Source: Gp13-AA77 sp035946735 (GTDB lineage: Bacteria > Acidobacteriota > Terriglobia > UBA7540). From it: a stretch of 64,000 nucleotides of DNA. The position numbers and the translations under genes were made by a program. The first letter of the stretch is position 1. Each line of letters opens with the position of its first letter. Location: NCBI GenBank assembly GCA_035946735.1, contig DASYYZ010000130.1, forward strand, positions 1-64,000. The letters are read 5' to 3'. This document shows, piece by piece, positions 8,965 through 17,397 of the stretch. The notes beneath the pieces are model-generated. The model saw only the letters and a list, made by a program, of their open reading frames with translations. It was not told the origin of the DNA and searched no databases.

Positions 8965-9876
8965 ATGCTGCGTGGCACTCTGCTTTACCTCTCCGAAAGC
9001 AAGCGCGCGCGACAGCTCCTGCTGCGGCTGCCGGGAGCCCGAAACCTTCCTCAGCTCTTTATCGCCGGAGAAACGCTTGCCGACGCTCTGGCGGCGGTGA
9101 TCCGGCTCAAAGACGCCGGCTTCCAGTTCACTCTTGACCACCTGGGCGAAAGCGTCACGGACGCCGAGGCCGCCAGGGCCGCTTGCGGCGACTACATCAA
9201 AATCCTCGACCGGCTGGCGCACGAGGGCTTGCGGCCCAACATCTCCATCAAGTTGACGGCGCTCGGCATGGCTCTCGACGAGCAGCTCGCGCGCCGGAAT
9301 CTCGCCGCAATTGCCGAACGCGCGCGCAAGCATGGCGGATTTGTGCGCATCGATATGGAAGGCTCGTCGTATGTGGAAAGCACCTTGCGTACTTTTCGCG
9401 AGACGGATGCGCCGCGGGATTCGCTCGGCGTCGTGATCCAGGCCTATCTGCGCCGCAGCGAGAGGGACATTGACGACCTCGTCGCCATGGGCGCGCGTGT
9501 TCGCCTCGTGAAAGGCGCTTACCAGGAACCCGCCCAAATCGCTTTCCCGGACAAGAAAGATGTGGACGAAAATTTCGTCAAGCTCGCCGCAAAGCTGCTC
9601 GCGAGCGGCGGCTATCACGCCATCGCCACCCACGATCCTGGAATGATCGCCGCCACCCGGGATTTCGCCCGGCGCCAGAAGATCGGTCCGGAGCGCTATG
9701 AGTTCCAGATGCTTTACGGAGTAAGCCGCCATCTGCAGCGCCAGTTGATCGCGCAGGGCTATCGAATGCGGATCTACGTCCCGTTCGGCTCGCAATGGTA
9801 TCCCTACTTCATGCGGAGGTTGGCGGAGCGTCCTGCCAATGTATTGTTCCTGCTGAGAAACCTGATCCGAGGCTAG
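8965..9876 (+). CDS. Proline dehydrogenase, monofunctional
   Basis: Predicted 303-residue FAD-dependent proline dehydrogenase, oxidising proline to pyrroline-5-carboxylate at the membrane. Recognisable segments of the TIM barrel are ISIKLTALG, FVRIDMEGSSY, LVKGAYQEP, IATHDP and FQMLYGVS, with the C-terminal helix YVPFGSQWYPYFMRRL that binds proline. Length matches the stand-alone PRODH enzymes rather than bifunctional PutA; no P5C dehydrogenase is adjacent. ATG 8965 is preferred over an upstream TTG at 8938 because MLRGTLLYLS resembles the family N-terminus. The stop codon TAG at 9874-9876 is shared with the left end of an IS630 element. Confidence 0.88.
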   Translation: MLRGTLLYLSESKRARQLLLRLPGARNLPQLFIAGETLADALAAVIRLKDAGFQFTLDHLGESVTDAEAARAACGDYIKILDRLAHEGLRPNISIKLTALGMALDEQLARRNLAAIAERARKHGGFVRIDMEGSSYVESTLRTFRETDAPRDSLGVVIQAYLRRSERDIDDLVAMGARVRLVKGAYQEPAQIAFPDKKDVDENFVKLAAKLLASGGYHAIATHDPGMIAATRDFARRQKIGPERYEFQMLYGVSRHLQRQLIAQGYRMRIYVPFGSQWYPYFMRRLAERPANVLFLLRNLIRG

Positions 9877-9904
9877 TAGAATGATTCCGAAATAATGTTG
9901 CAAT
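9876..9904 (+). repeat. Left terminal inverted repeat of the IS630 element
   Basis: Begins GTAGAATGATTCC immediately after the TA target and pairs with the reverse complement of 11099-11127 at 23 of 29 positions. The first G also completes the TAG stop codon of proline dehydrogenase. Confidence 0.85.
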
Positions 9905-9957
9905 ACCACATTTTGTGGTGTAGGCTGGTGACATCCCTATTGCTGGAGGTCACAGCC

Positions 9958-11094
9958 GTGCCGTTTATCAGTCGACGCCCCACATTGAGACTGACCGAAG
10001 GGGAGGCAACTTGGCTGCGACAACTGTCGCAGTCGCGCTCCGAACCCGCCGGGCGGGTACAGCGCGCCGAGATTCTGTTGCGTTATCACGGTGGCCAGAC
10101 GGTTTCGGGAATTGCCGCCCGCTTGCGCACCAACCGACCGCGGGTCGAGCGCTGCCTGGCCAAGGCCCTCGAATTGGGCGTGCGCGGAGCGTTGCAAGAT
10201 CTGCCGGGACGAGGCCGGCGCCAGACCTTGAGCGCCGAAGCCCGAGCCTGGGTGGTGGCGCTGGCCTGTCAAAAGCCGAAAGAGTTGGGCTACGCGCAGG
10301 AGCTGTGGACCACCCGCCTGTTGGCCCAACACATCCGTAGGCACTGTAAGGCCGCTGGGCATTCGAGTTTGCAGCACCTGGCGCGGGGGACGGTTTCCAA
10401 GATTCTGCGGGCGCAGCCGGTGCAACCGCACAAGATCGAGTACTATCTGGAGCGACGCGACGCTGAGTTTGAGGCCAAAATGAAGCAGGTGCTGCACGTC
10501 TATCGGCAAGTGGAGCTTTGGCATCAGGCGGGTGCTCCGGCGGAGTTGACGGCGGTGCTGTCGTACGACGAGAAGCCGGGGATTCAAGCCCTGGCGAACA
10601 CGGCTCCGGACTTGGCACCGGTACCCGGTCGGCATGTGCGGGTGGGCCGCGACCAGGAGTACGTCCGCCACGGCACGCTGTCTTTGTTGGCGGGGATCGA
10701 TTTGTGGAGCGGAGAGGTGTTGGGTTTGGTGCGCGACCGCCACCGCAGTGTGGAGTTCATCGAATTTCTGCGCCTGGCCGACGCCCAGTACCCCGGGGAG
10801 GCTCGCATTCGCATGGTCCTCGACAATCACTCCGCGCACCTTTCCCGGGAGACCCGAAACTTTCTGGCCACGGTACCGAACCGCTTCGAATTCATCTTCA
10901 CGCCGACCCATGGTTCCTGGCTGAACCTGATCGAGTCATTCTTCGGCAAGATGGCCAGGACCCTGCTGCGCGGGATCCGCGTGAAATCCAAAGAGGAACT
11001 CAAAACACGCATCGAGATGTACCTGCGCGAGGTCAACGAAGAACCCGTGGTGTTCCGGTGGAAGTACAAGCTCGAAACGTTTTCGGTTGCTTAG
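9958..11094 (+). CDS. IS630 family transposase
   Basis: Predicted 378-residue DDE transposase. The N-terminal third is a helix-turn-helix DNA-binding region (TVSGIAARLRTNRPRVERCL). The catalytic core has the expected acidic residues: D in LSYDEKPGIQAL, D in MVLDNHSAHLS, and E in SWLNLIESFFGKMAR, the IS630/Tc1 pattern. The frame opens at 9895 but the GTG at 9958 is preferred, because GGAGG at 9945-9949 is 8 nt upstream and the extra residues resemble the terminal repeat. It ends 4 bp before the right inverted repeat and shows no frameshift. Confidence 0.92.
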   Translation: MPFISRRPTLRLTEGEATWLRQLSQSRSEPAGRVQRAEILLRYHGGQTVSGIAARLRTNRPRVERCLAKALELGVRGALQDLPGRGRRQTLSAEARAWVVALACQKPKELGYAQELWTTRLLAQHIRRHCKAAGHSSLQHLARGTVSKILRAQPVQPHKIEYYLERRDAEFEAKMKQVLHVYRQVELWHQAGAPAELTAVLSYDEKPGIQALANTAPDLAPVPGRHVRVGRDQEYVRHGTLSLLAGIDLWSGEVLGLVRDRHRSVEFIEFLRLADAQYPGEARIRMVLDNHSAHLSRETRNFLATVPNRFEFIFTPTHGSWLNLIESFFGKMARTLLRGIRVKSKEELKTRIEMYLREVNEEPVVFRWKYKLETFSVA

Positions 11095-11098
11095 GTCC

Positions 11099-11127
11099 AT
11101 TGCTATGTTATTTAGGAATCACACTAC
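11099..11127 (-). repeat. Right terminal inverted repeat of the IS630 element
   Basis: Ends GGAATCACACTAC directly before TA at 11128-11129. It is the imperfect reverse complement of the left end, differing at six positions. Confidence 0.85.
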
Positions 11128-11138
11128 TAGATAGGTAA

Positions 11139-11164
11139 CCACGGCGCCGTCTCTTGTGCCGTGG
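11139..11164. terminator. Hairpin between IS element and ribF, likely a bidirectional terminator
   Basis: CCACGGC at 11139-11145 pairs perfectly with GCCGTGG at 11158-11164. It abuts the ribF stop codon (11165-11167) and, before the IS arrived, would have stood about ten bases beyond the proline dehydrogenase stop. A hairpin between convergent genes suits a shared terminator; the U-run is weak. Confidence 0.45.
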
Positions 11165-12124
11165 CTAGCTGCGAAGGCGGCGGAAGAAGGTGAGAGCACG
11201 CCCGGCGTCCCTGATGATCTGGCTCTTCAAGGCCGCGGCGTCGGGAAACTTGCGCTCGTCGCGCAAGCGATGCAGGAACTGAATCTCCATTTCTTCCGCT
11301 TCGATCCGGCCGCCGCGGTAGTCGAGCAGGAAAGATTCGATGGTCAGCTCGTGCTCGCCGAAAGTCGGCTTGTGGCCGATGTTGGTGACGGACTGGTGTT
11401 CGGCTCCGGCCACCCGGGTGCGCGTGACGTAGACGCCGGGTTTGGGGATTTGCCGCGGAGCCTGCCCGTCGATCCTCTTGTCGATGTGGGCGAGATTGAG
11501 GGTGGGTACCGTCTGCTCCTTCCCGATGCCAAGCCCGCGAACGATGGGGCCGGACACGCTGAAGGGCCTCCCCAGGAGCCGTCCGGCGAGATGGACGCGG
11601 CCGAGCTCCGCGAGCTCGCGAACCCGAGTGCTCGAAACCATCTGCCTGCGCACCATCAGTGCGCCGGCAATCTCAACCTCGAAGCCATGCTTTCGGCCAA
11701 GCTCCGCCAGCAGCCGGCCGTCGCCGGCGTGCCGGTGACCAAAGCGGAAGTTGGGACCCACCACCACCGCACGGGCCCGCAGATCGCGCACCAGCACATC
11801 TTCCACGAACTGGGCCGGCGGCATCCGCGACAAATCCAAAGTGAACGCCAGGGCCCAGAGCAGGTCGATCCCGGTTGCCTCGATTAACCGCTCTTTCTCG
11901 AGCAATGGCGTAAGCACTTTCGGCACGCGCTCGGGAGCCAGGATTTGGGAAGGGTGAGGGTCAAAGGTCAGGGCGGCCGCCACCGATTCCGCGGCGCGCG
12001 CCCGTTCCACCACTCGGCGAAACAGCTCCTGGTGGCCGAGATGTACACCGTCGAAGTTGCCGACGGTGACCACGCTCGAGCGCGGCGGTTCAGGGAGATG
12101 GGTGATTTCACGAATCGAGTGCAT
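11165..12124 (-). CDS. ribF: Bifunctional riboflavin kinase / FMN adenylyltransferase
   Basis: Predicted 319-residue enzyme making FMN and FAD from riboflavin. The N-terminal adenylyltransferase domain shows VTVGNFDGVHLGHQEL, LTFDPHP, GPNFRFGHRHAGD and SSTRVRELAELGRV; the C-terminal kinase domain shows GRPFSVSGPIVRGLGIGK, then PTLNL and KPGVYVTR. The frame runs to 12391, but the ATG at 12124 gives the normal family start (MHSIREITHLPE) and length. The additional upstream frame contains no domain I recognise. It is convergent with the IS element and the proline dehydrogenase gene. Confidence 0.93.
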   Translation of the reverse strand: MHSIREITHLPEPPRSSVVTVGNFDGVHLGHQELFRRVVERARAAESVAAALTFDPHPSQILAPERVPKVLTPLLEKERLIEATGIDLLWALAFTLDLSRMPPAQFVEDVLVRDLRARAVVVGPNFRFGHRHAGDGRLLAELGRKHGFEVEIAGALMVRRQMVSSTRVRELAELGRVHLAGRLLGRPFSVSGPIVRGLGIGKEQTVPTLNLAHIDKRIDGQAPRQIPKPGVYVTRTRVAGAEHQSVTNIGHKPTFGEHELTIESFLLDYRGGRIEAEEMEIQFLHRLRDERKFPDAAALKSQIIRDAGRALTFFRRLRS

Positions 12125-12342
12125 GACGGGTGCCTGGGAGCGCGGGCGACTCAAGCCGTCGAGAGTCGACTTGCTCTTACCTGGAATCGAGACCGCCCCG
12201 ACGACGGTGGCGAGTTCGTCGAGGGAGAGTGGGAGCATGGCAGCCGTGCTGGTGAATGATGTCGGGCCGACTGACCTTGAGCTGCTCGACTTGCCGCGAC
12301 GACTTGGCGAATGATGAGGCCACCGAAGTGGCAAACGCAGCG

Positions 12343-12879
12343 TCAGTGGTTGGCGGACCGGACCAATAGCAGCGGTATCATTCGTGCCCAATATTCCCGA
12401 TTTTCGCGCGTCAATCGGATAAGCATAGCTCTTGGATGCTGCTTCACCTCATCGGAGAATTCACACGAGCGCTCCACAATGCTTCCAATCAGCGTAACGC
12501 GCTGATCGTCTACGATATTCTTGACGGCCAACCGGAATGAGGCAGAGAACATCTCCATCGGGCCAATCTCATCCACAACCACAATAAGTCCGTTCTCGCC
12601 CGCTGCGATCATTGCGGGGACTGCCAACTGATCCATCACGTCTACGTTTACTGCGTACTTGCCGACACGCGACTTGGTTGGGGCGGCTTCGCTCTTTTGA
12701 GCCAGAAGTCCTCTCCTGCCGTCAATCGTCACAACTTCAAATCCAAGGCGCTGGCCTTGCTGTCTAACCTCCTCGGTATAGAAGCCCCCGAATTTGGCTA
12801 GTTCCAGGCCCACAAGCTGCTTGATCATACTGGTTTTCCCGACGCCTGGCGCACCGGTGACGAGTATGACAGCGCTCAT
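12343..12879 (-). CDS. THEP1-like nucleoside-triphosphatase
   Basis: Predicted 178-residue P-loop NTPase of the NTPase_1/THEP1 family. Walker A is GAPGVGKT at residues 9-16; GGFYTEEVR and RVGKYAVNVD are family signatures; Walker B reads VVVDEIGPMEMFS near residue 105. Characterised relatives hydrolyse NTPs slowly and their physiological role is unclear. It starts one base after the stop of the upstream two-TM protein (TGA-G-ATG), so the two are almost certainly translated together. The pair interrupts a run of housekeeping genes and its base composition looks less GC-rich than its neighbours, which would suit acquisition, though I could not measure this. Confidence 0.85.
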   Translation of the reverse strand: MSAVILVTGAPGVGKTSMIKQLVGLELAKFGGFYTEEVRQQGQRLGFEVVTIDGRRGLLAQKSEAAPTKSRVGKYAVNVDVMDQLAVPAMIAAGENGLIVVVDEIGPMEMFSASFRLAVKNIVDDQRVTLIGSIVERSCEFSDEVKQHPRAMLIRLTRENREYWARMIPLLLVRSANH

Positions 12880-12880
12880 C

Positions 12881-13660
12881 TCAGCCTCCCCGGCCTGTGC
12901 CCAAGTGGGCGGACGGCGTCCAAGGCTTTGCGGTCTCCCACAGATGCCCTACCTCAGCCAGTAAATGCTCAAACCAGCGGCCATCACGCTTCTTGTACAC
13001 GAACTTTGGCTTTCGAGAACCGCCAGACACCTTGAAGGTGTACCGTTCCAGATAAATCGCGCCACGCCCACTCGTTGGATCAAGTAAGTAAGCTGTGTAA
13101 TCCAAAGGGAAATCAATGACCCTGATCTCCACCCGGTCTGGCGCGAGAGCTTGAAGGGCCAAAAGGGTCGCCAAACTTGATTCAATTCTCATCCTTTCCT
13201 GTTCGGCACCGACTAGCCCGGGAAAACGCATTGCTGCCATTTTGTAAGCCGTCCCCTTGGGGTCTAATAGCAAGAACCTAAGTCTGTCGCCCCGGTTAAC
13301 TTTTGTCTCGAAGAGCTGGTAGTGGGAAGTAAGGACAGCGCTGTGATGGGTGCCCGTCAACCACACCTCTCTCGCTTCATCCAATTGCACTGAGAAGTCG
13401 GCAGGAAACTCCTCCAGAAAAACGGCTCGATCCTTCAACGCCGAGATCGTGCCAACAACGTCATTAAGTCTGTGCCGATTGACCAGAAGCGATAAGGTGA
13501 TCAAGGCTAGAATCGCAAGGTTTAGAGGCAGTAGCCTTTCCGTTGCAACGAAACCAAGGACGTTCATGGTAACCAAGATCACTGCCACCAATAGGGTCAC
13601 ATATAGGTCGATGTTTTCACCGTTCTTTACATCTTCTAGAACCCGCCGAAGGCCGCTCAT
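12881..13660 (-). CDS. Two-TM protein with a cytoplasmic, possibly PLD-like domain
   Basis: I do not recognise the 259-residue product. Two membrane helices lie near residues 20-60 (VTLLVAVILVTMNVLGFV and NLAILALITLSLLV). The soluble part has WLTGTHHSAVL, then RLRFLLLDPKGTAY, and later VEIRVIDFPLDYTAYLLD and GAIYLERYTF. This alternation resembles degenerate phospholipase-D-like domains that have lost the HKD residues; that is an impression from pattern only. It is translationally coupled to the NTPase downstream. A membrane-tethered sensor or effector is one possibility. No signal peptide or known catalytic motif is visible. Confidence 0.6.
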   Translation of the reverse strand: MSGLRRVLEDVKNGENIDLYVTLLVAVILVTMNVLGFVATERLLPLNLAILALITLSLLVNRHRLNDVVGTISALKDRAVFLEEFPADFSVQLDEAREVWLTGTHHSAVLTSHYQLFETKVNRGDRLRFLLLDPKGTAYKMAAMRFPGLVGAEQERMRIESSLATLLALQALAPDRVEIRVIDFPLDYTAYLLDPTSGRGAIYLERYTFKVSGGSRKPKFVYKKRDGRWFEHLLAEVGHLWETAKPWTPSAHLGTGRGG

Positions 13661-13705
13661 GATATGTGCCCTTGCCTCTCGCCCGACACGCCTGCCGGTT
13701 CCACC

Positions 13706-14464
13706 TTATACCTCCAGACTTAAGCCGTCATACGCGAGGCGCACCTGCGGCGGCAGCGTGGCGTTTGTGGATTCATGGCCGAGCTCGTGGGCGATATGGG
13801 TGAAGAATGCCCTCTCAGGCTTCAGCCGGTTCACCCACGCCAACGACTGTTCCACGGTGGAGTGCGAGGGATGCGGTTTGTGACGGAGCGCATCAAGGAT
13901 CAGCACGTCCAGGCCTTCGAGCAAAGCCACGGTGGAGTCCGGAATGGAGCTGAAGTCGGTGACGTAAGCGGCGCGGCCGAAACGAAAGCCGAGCACGGGA
14001 AGCTCCCCGTGGAACACCTGCAGCGGAATCAGATTCGCTCCCCACAGCTCGAACGGACCCTCGATCAGATGCGGATCGAGTTTGGCGAGGCCGCCGTAGG
14101 GATAGTCCTGGTCGAAGATGTACTTGTACACACGGCGGATGCTCGTCATGGTGCGCTCATCGGCGTAAATGGGAATCGGAACTTGCTGCCGGAAATAGAA
14201 AACGCGAACGTCATCCAGACCCATGATATGGTCCGCATGGTCGTGCGTGAAAATCACCGCGTCGAGACGCCGAAGATTTTGCCGAAGCGCCTGCTGGCGG
14301 AAGTCGGGCGAGGTGTCGATCACCACCACGCGGCCGTCGTATTCCAGCAGAAGCGAGGGGCGTGTGCGCTGATCGTGGGGATCGGAGGACCGGCAAACCG
14401 CGCAACGGCAGGCCAGGGTTGGAACACCGGTGGAGGTGCCGGTGCCAAGAAACGTGAGCCTCAT
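13706..14464 (-). CDS. MBL-fold metal-dependent hydrolase, PhnP-like
   Basis: Predicted 252-residue metallo-beta-lactamase-fold phosphodiesterase. The metal motif is THDHADH (HxHxDH at residues 74-79), with further ligands in the H near FHGE, D in VTDFSS and H in FTHIAHELGH. The cysteine cluster CRCAVC at residues 19-24 matches the structural zinc site of PhnP-type enzymes, which cleave cyclic phosphate diesters; the natural substrate is unknown. Its ATG overlaps the stop of the DUF1844 gene by 4 bp, so the two form an operon. Confidence 0.85.
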   Translation of the reverse strand: MRLTFLGTGTSTGVPTLACRCAVCRSSDPHDQRTRPSLLLEYDGRVVVIDTSPDFRQQALRQNLRRLDAVIFTHDHADHIMGLDDVRVFYFRQQVPIPIYADERTMTSIRRVYKYIFDQDYPYGGLAKLDPHLIEGPFELWGANLIPLQVFHGELPVLGFRFGRAAYVTDFSSIPDSTVALLEGLDVLILDALRHKPHPSHSTVEQSLAWVNRLKPERAFFTHIAHELGHESTNATLPPQVRLAYDGLSLEV

Positions 14465-14967
14465 TTGGGCCTGGCGCGTTTCTCGACCTCCACGTAAGCC
14501 ATGCGCAGTTCGTAGAGCACGTCATCTAGAAGATGGCTCTCATCTTCCGTCAGGTTGCCGCGCGTCTTCTCTTGGAGCGCCTCGATCATATCGATGGTCT
14601 GACGGGCACTGTGCAATTCGGCGGGCATCCGCTCTCCGGACGGGCCTGCCATAAGCCCGAGTTGAAACATGGCGGTGGTTCCGAGGTAGGAGACCAGCGT
14701 TTCAAATCCCGGGTCCGCCTGCGAAGCGCCTTCGACGTCGAATTCCTCTTCGCCGCCCGGAATTTCGATCCTGGGACTCGTGTTGCGGACTGGATCAGGC
14801 TGCGCGCTCTCCAGCGGCCGCTCGATCCTGGGTGGTTCAACAGGCGAAGGCTGCGCCTCCGGGTTTGGAGGCGTATCGGACGGCGCCGTGGGGCCAGACT
14901 CTGCCTCGGCTGCAAAGGAGCGGCGATCCACCACTTTGAAACCGGCCTCGTGCTTTTCGTCGGGCAT
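14461..14967 (-). CDS. DUF1844 domain-containing protein
   Basis: Predicted 168-residue protein. The first ~90 residues are Pro/Ser/Glu-rich and probably disordered; the last ~75 form the DUF1844 domain (FETLVSYLGTTAMFQLGLM, then HSARQTIDMIEALQEKTRGN and LRMAYVEVEKR). DUF1844 proteins are common in acidobacteria and deltaproteobacteria and have no established function. The frame opens at 15024, but ATG 14967 (MPDEKHEAGFKVVDRR) matches the usual start. It is upstream of and coupled to the MBL-fold gene by a 4-bp overlap. Confidence 0.8.
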   Translation of the reverse strand: MPDEKHEAGFKVVDRRSFAAEAESGPTAPSDTPPNPEAQPSPVEPPRIERPLESAQPDPVRNTSPRIEIPGGEEEFDVEGASQADPGFETLVSYLGTTAMFQLGLMAGPSGERMPAELHSARQTIDMIEALQEKTRGNLTEDESHLLDDVLYELRMAYVEVEKRARPK

Positions 14968-15296
14968 CAAACCATCCTTGCAGTACGGCAATCCGCGGCC
15001 TCTCTTGCGCGGCCGAGCGGTCAACTCTTCCTGAGTTTAGCACAGCGGAGGAGATCCGAAATCCCGTCTCCCCGGCGCCGCCGATCGGCGCCAGCGCGGA
15101 GCGGGCGTGTGCAGACCTTGCATCCCAGGCTCGATCTCACATCGCATCCGCCGTGCGTAATATGCGGTGGGATCGTATATTTTGCGTTCCCGGCATCCGG
15201 ATCAGCTGCGCTCGGACGAGACCTTTTTGCTTGTCCGCAGCGCCTAATGGTGGTATCTGTGACGGCTCGCAAGACTCCGAGGCGAGCGCGCAGGCC

Positions 15297-16772
15297 ATGA
15301 ACCTGGACCGCCATTCTGCAAGCCGAAATCAAGCCAGCTCCGGCACCTCCGCCGGCGACCCGATCCCAGCCTCGATCCGGCCCGCGCGCACGTTGGGCTT
15401 TCGCGACCTGGTACTGTTCTACATCGTCACAGGTGTAAGCCTGCGCTGGATCGCGGTGGCCGCCGCTGCCGGCCCCGGATCGATCCTGGTTTGGCTGATC
15501 GCCTGGATCACATTCTATATCCCGCTGGCGCTATCCGTGGTGGAACTCTCTTCGCGCCATCCCGCCGAAGGCGGCCTTTATGTCTGGAGCAAGCGTGCTT
15601 TTGGCGACTTCGCCGGCTTCATCTCCGCGTGGAGCTACTGGACCAGCAACCTGCCCTACTTCCCGGCGCTGCTCTACTTCGCAGCCAGCAACGCTCTCTT
15701 CATAGGCGGACCACGGCTGCAAGCACTGGCCTCGAATCGCCTCTACTTCTTGATCTTTGCCCTGGTGGGCCTGGCGATCCCGACGGTCCTGAATGTGATC
15801 GGTCTCAACCTCGGCAAGTGGCTGAACAACCTGGGTGCCGTCGGGATGTGGGTTCCCGTGCTGATCGTGGTCGCACTGGGCGTGGTCTCCTGGCACCGCT
15901 ACGGCTCGGCCACGCACTTTACGGCCTCGAACCTGATGCCGAGCCTGCATCTGCAGGACCTCGTCTTCTGGTCCGGGCTCTTCTACGCCTTCGGCGGATG
16001 CGAAGCCGCGTCGTTCATGGGCGAGGAGATCAAGAACCCGCGCCGCAACATACCACGCGCGCTGCTGTTCGCGGGAGTAATCGTGACTTTCGCTTACATT
16101 GCCGGAACCGTCTTCGTCTTGCTGGCGCTGCCCAGCGGTCAGGTGAGCGATCTTCAAGGCCTGATCCAGGCGGTGATGATCACGGGACCGCACCTCGGCT
16201 TTGCGGCTCTGGTTCCGATCGTGGCTTTGCTGGTTACGCTCAGCAATCTCGGCCAGTCCGGCGCTTTCCTGGCTGCGACGGCGCGCCTGCCGTTTGTCGC
16301 CGGGATCGACCATTACCTGCCCCGGGCCTTCGGAAGCCTGCACCCGCGCTACAAGACTCCGCACGTAGCCATCTGGACGCAATCGATTATCGCAGCAGTC
16401 TTCATTTTTCTGGGGCAGGCGGGAACCAGCGTGCGGGGCGCTTACCGCGTGCTGGTCTCCATGGGAGTGATCACTTACTTCGTCCCCTACCTGTTCGTCT
16501 TCGCCGCCATGATCGCGTTGCAGCGCGAGCCCGCCGGAGCGGATGTGATTCGCGTGCCGGGAGGCAAGCCAACAGCGATTGTCCTGGGCGCGGTCGGTTT
16601 GGCCACCACCACGTTCACAATCTTCATTTCAGCGATTCCGCTTCCAGGCGAAGAAAACAAGACGCTGGCCGTGGTCAAAATATTGGGTTTCACCCTCATC
16701 CTGCTGGGCGTCGGGGTGGTTCTTTATTGGGGCGCGAAAACCAGGGCGGCGCGCGCCCGCAGAGTGCCATGA
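15297..16772 (+). CDS. APC family amino acid permease
   Basis: Predicted 491-residue inner-membrane transporter with about twelve membrane segments. It shows the APC-superfamily order: GFRDLVLFYIVTG at TM1, SSRHPAEGGLYVWSKRAFGD between TM2 and TM3, and GCEAASFMGEEIKNPRRN after TM6, all typical of the amino acid/polyamine antiporter group. The substrate is not determinable. The frame opens at 15153; ATG 15297 is chosen to give a short cytoplasmic N-terminus, although a GTG further upstream is possible. No biosynthetic or catabolic partner is adjacent. Confidence 0.85.
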   Translation: MNLDRHSASRNQASSGTSAGDPIPASIRPARTLGFRDLVLFYIVTGVSLRWIAVAAAAGPGSILVWLIAWITFYIPLALSVVELSSRHPAEGGLYVWSKRAFGDFAGFISAWSYWTSNLPYFPALLYFAASNALFIGGPRLQALASNRLYFLIFALVGLAIPTVLNVIGLNLGKWLNNLGAVGMWVPVLIVVALGVVSWHRYGSATHFTASNLMPSLHLQDLVFWSGLFYAFGGCEAASFMGEEIKNPRRNIPRALLFAGVIVTFAYIAGTVFVLLALPSGQVSDLQGLIQAVMITGPHLGFAALVPIVALLVTLSNLGQSGAFLAATARLPFVAGIDHYLPRAFGSLHPRYKTPHVAIWTQSIIAAVFIFLGQAGTSVRGAYRVLVSMGVITYFVPYLFVFAAMIALQREPAGADVIRVPGGKPTAIVLGAVGLATTTFTIFISAIPLPGEENKTLAVVKILGFTLILLGVGVVLYWGAKTRAARARRVP

Positions 16773-16870
16773 TGAGTCCCTGGTTTGAACCAGAGAACCT
16801 CGGACAACGTAACTCCTGAAGGATGATTCTGAATTACTGAAAGTACGTGTGATGCAAGTGGAGGTGAACG

Positions 16871-17365
16871 ATGAAAAGGTCAATTGCGGCGGGCCGAGCC
16901 GTTTTCCTCATGCTTACGGTCGCGATCACGACCGTGTTCGCCCAAGATCCGAAGGGCGGCAGCACGGCTAGCTCTCAACGCAGAGTAGTCATCTACGTCA
17001 TGCCGAATGCCCTGGAGGGGCCGGCCCGCGGTGGTTCGCAGGTCATCGCCGAATCGTCTCATAACGGCCAGGAGCCGCAGGTTGATAAAATCTATCACGA
17101 GTTACAGCAGTCAAAGAGCTGCCAAAACTTCTCTGAAAACATGATCAAAGAAAAGGCTGATTACTTCCTGTTGCTGCAGCACGGCGGCGGACGGGGAAAC
17201 CGCTGGGCAGCCTCCGACAAGGAAGGCAACGTGATCGCCTCAGGCGAGTCCTTCAAGCTGGGGACGTCCGTCAACGACGCGTGCATCGCGATTGCACGGG
17301 ATTGGGAGCAGCACACGCCACAGGCGGCTTCCGGCAAGGCTCCTGATCAGGAAGCAAGCCGCTAG
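16871..17365 (+). CDS. Secreted protein of unknown function
   Basis: The 164-residue product has an N-terminal signal peptide (MKRSIAAGRAVFLMLTVAIT, cleavage likely after VFA). The mature part is hydrophilic and includes KADYFLLLQHGGGRG and NDACIAIARDW, which recur in acidobacterial proteins of unknown function. No enzymatic motif is seen. Start supported by GGAGG about 6 nt upstream of the ATG. It is convergent with the transporter gene at 17398, leaving 32 bp. Confidence 0.65.
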   Translation: MKRSIAAGRAVFLMLTVAITTVFAQDPKGGSTASSQRRVVIYVMPNALEGPARGGSQVIAESSHNGQEPQVDKIYHELQQSKSCQNFSENMIKEKADYFLLLQHGGGRGNRWAASDKEGNVIASGESFKLGTSVNDACIAIARDWEQHTPQAASGKAPDQEASR

Positions 17366-17397
17366 GCTCTGAGTGATTCTTAAGCCTTGCCTCTTGC

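Larger units (their letters stand above)
9876..11127 (+). mobile_element. Complete IS630-family insertion sequence with TA target duplication
   Basis: The 1252-bp element carries one transposase gene and imperfect terminal inverted repeats of about 29 bp (9876-9904 and 11099-11127, 23 of 29 positions match; both begin GTAG and share TGATTCC and AAATAA). It is flanked by TA at 9874-9875 and 11128-11129, in a CTAG context. IS630/Tc1-type elements insert at TA and duplicate it. Both ends and the transposase appear intact, so it may still be mobile. Confidence 0.88.

Noticed and set aside
12125..12391. Frame upstream of ribF encoding MLPLSLDELATVVGAV, resembling the start of MurF
   Set aside because: The likeness covers only about 15 residues and no further MurF motif follows; the ribF start at 12124 explains the gene without it.
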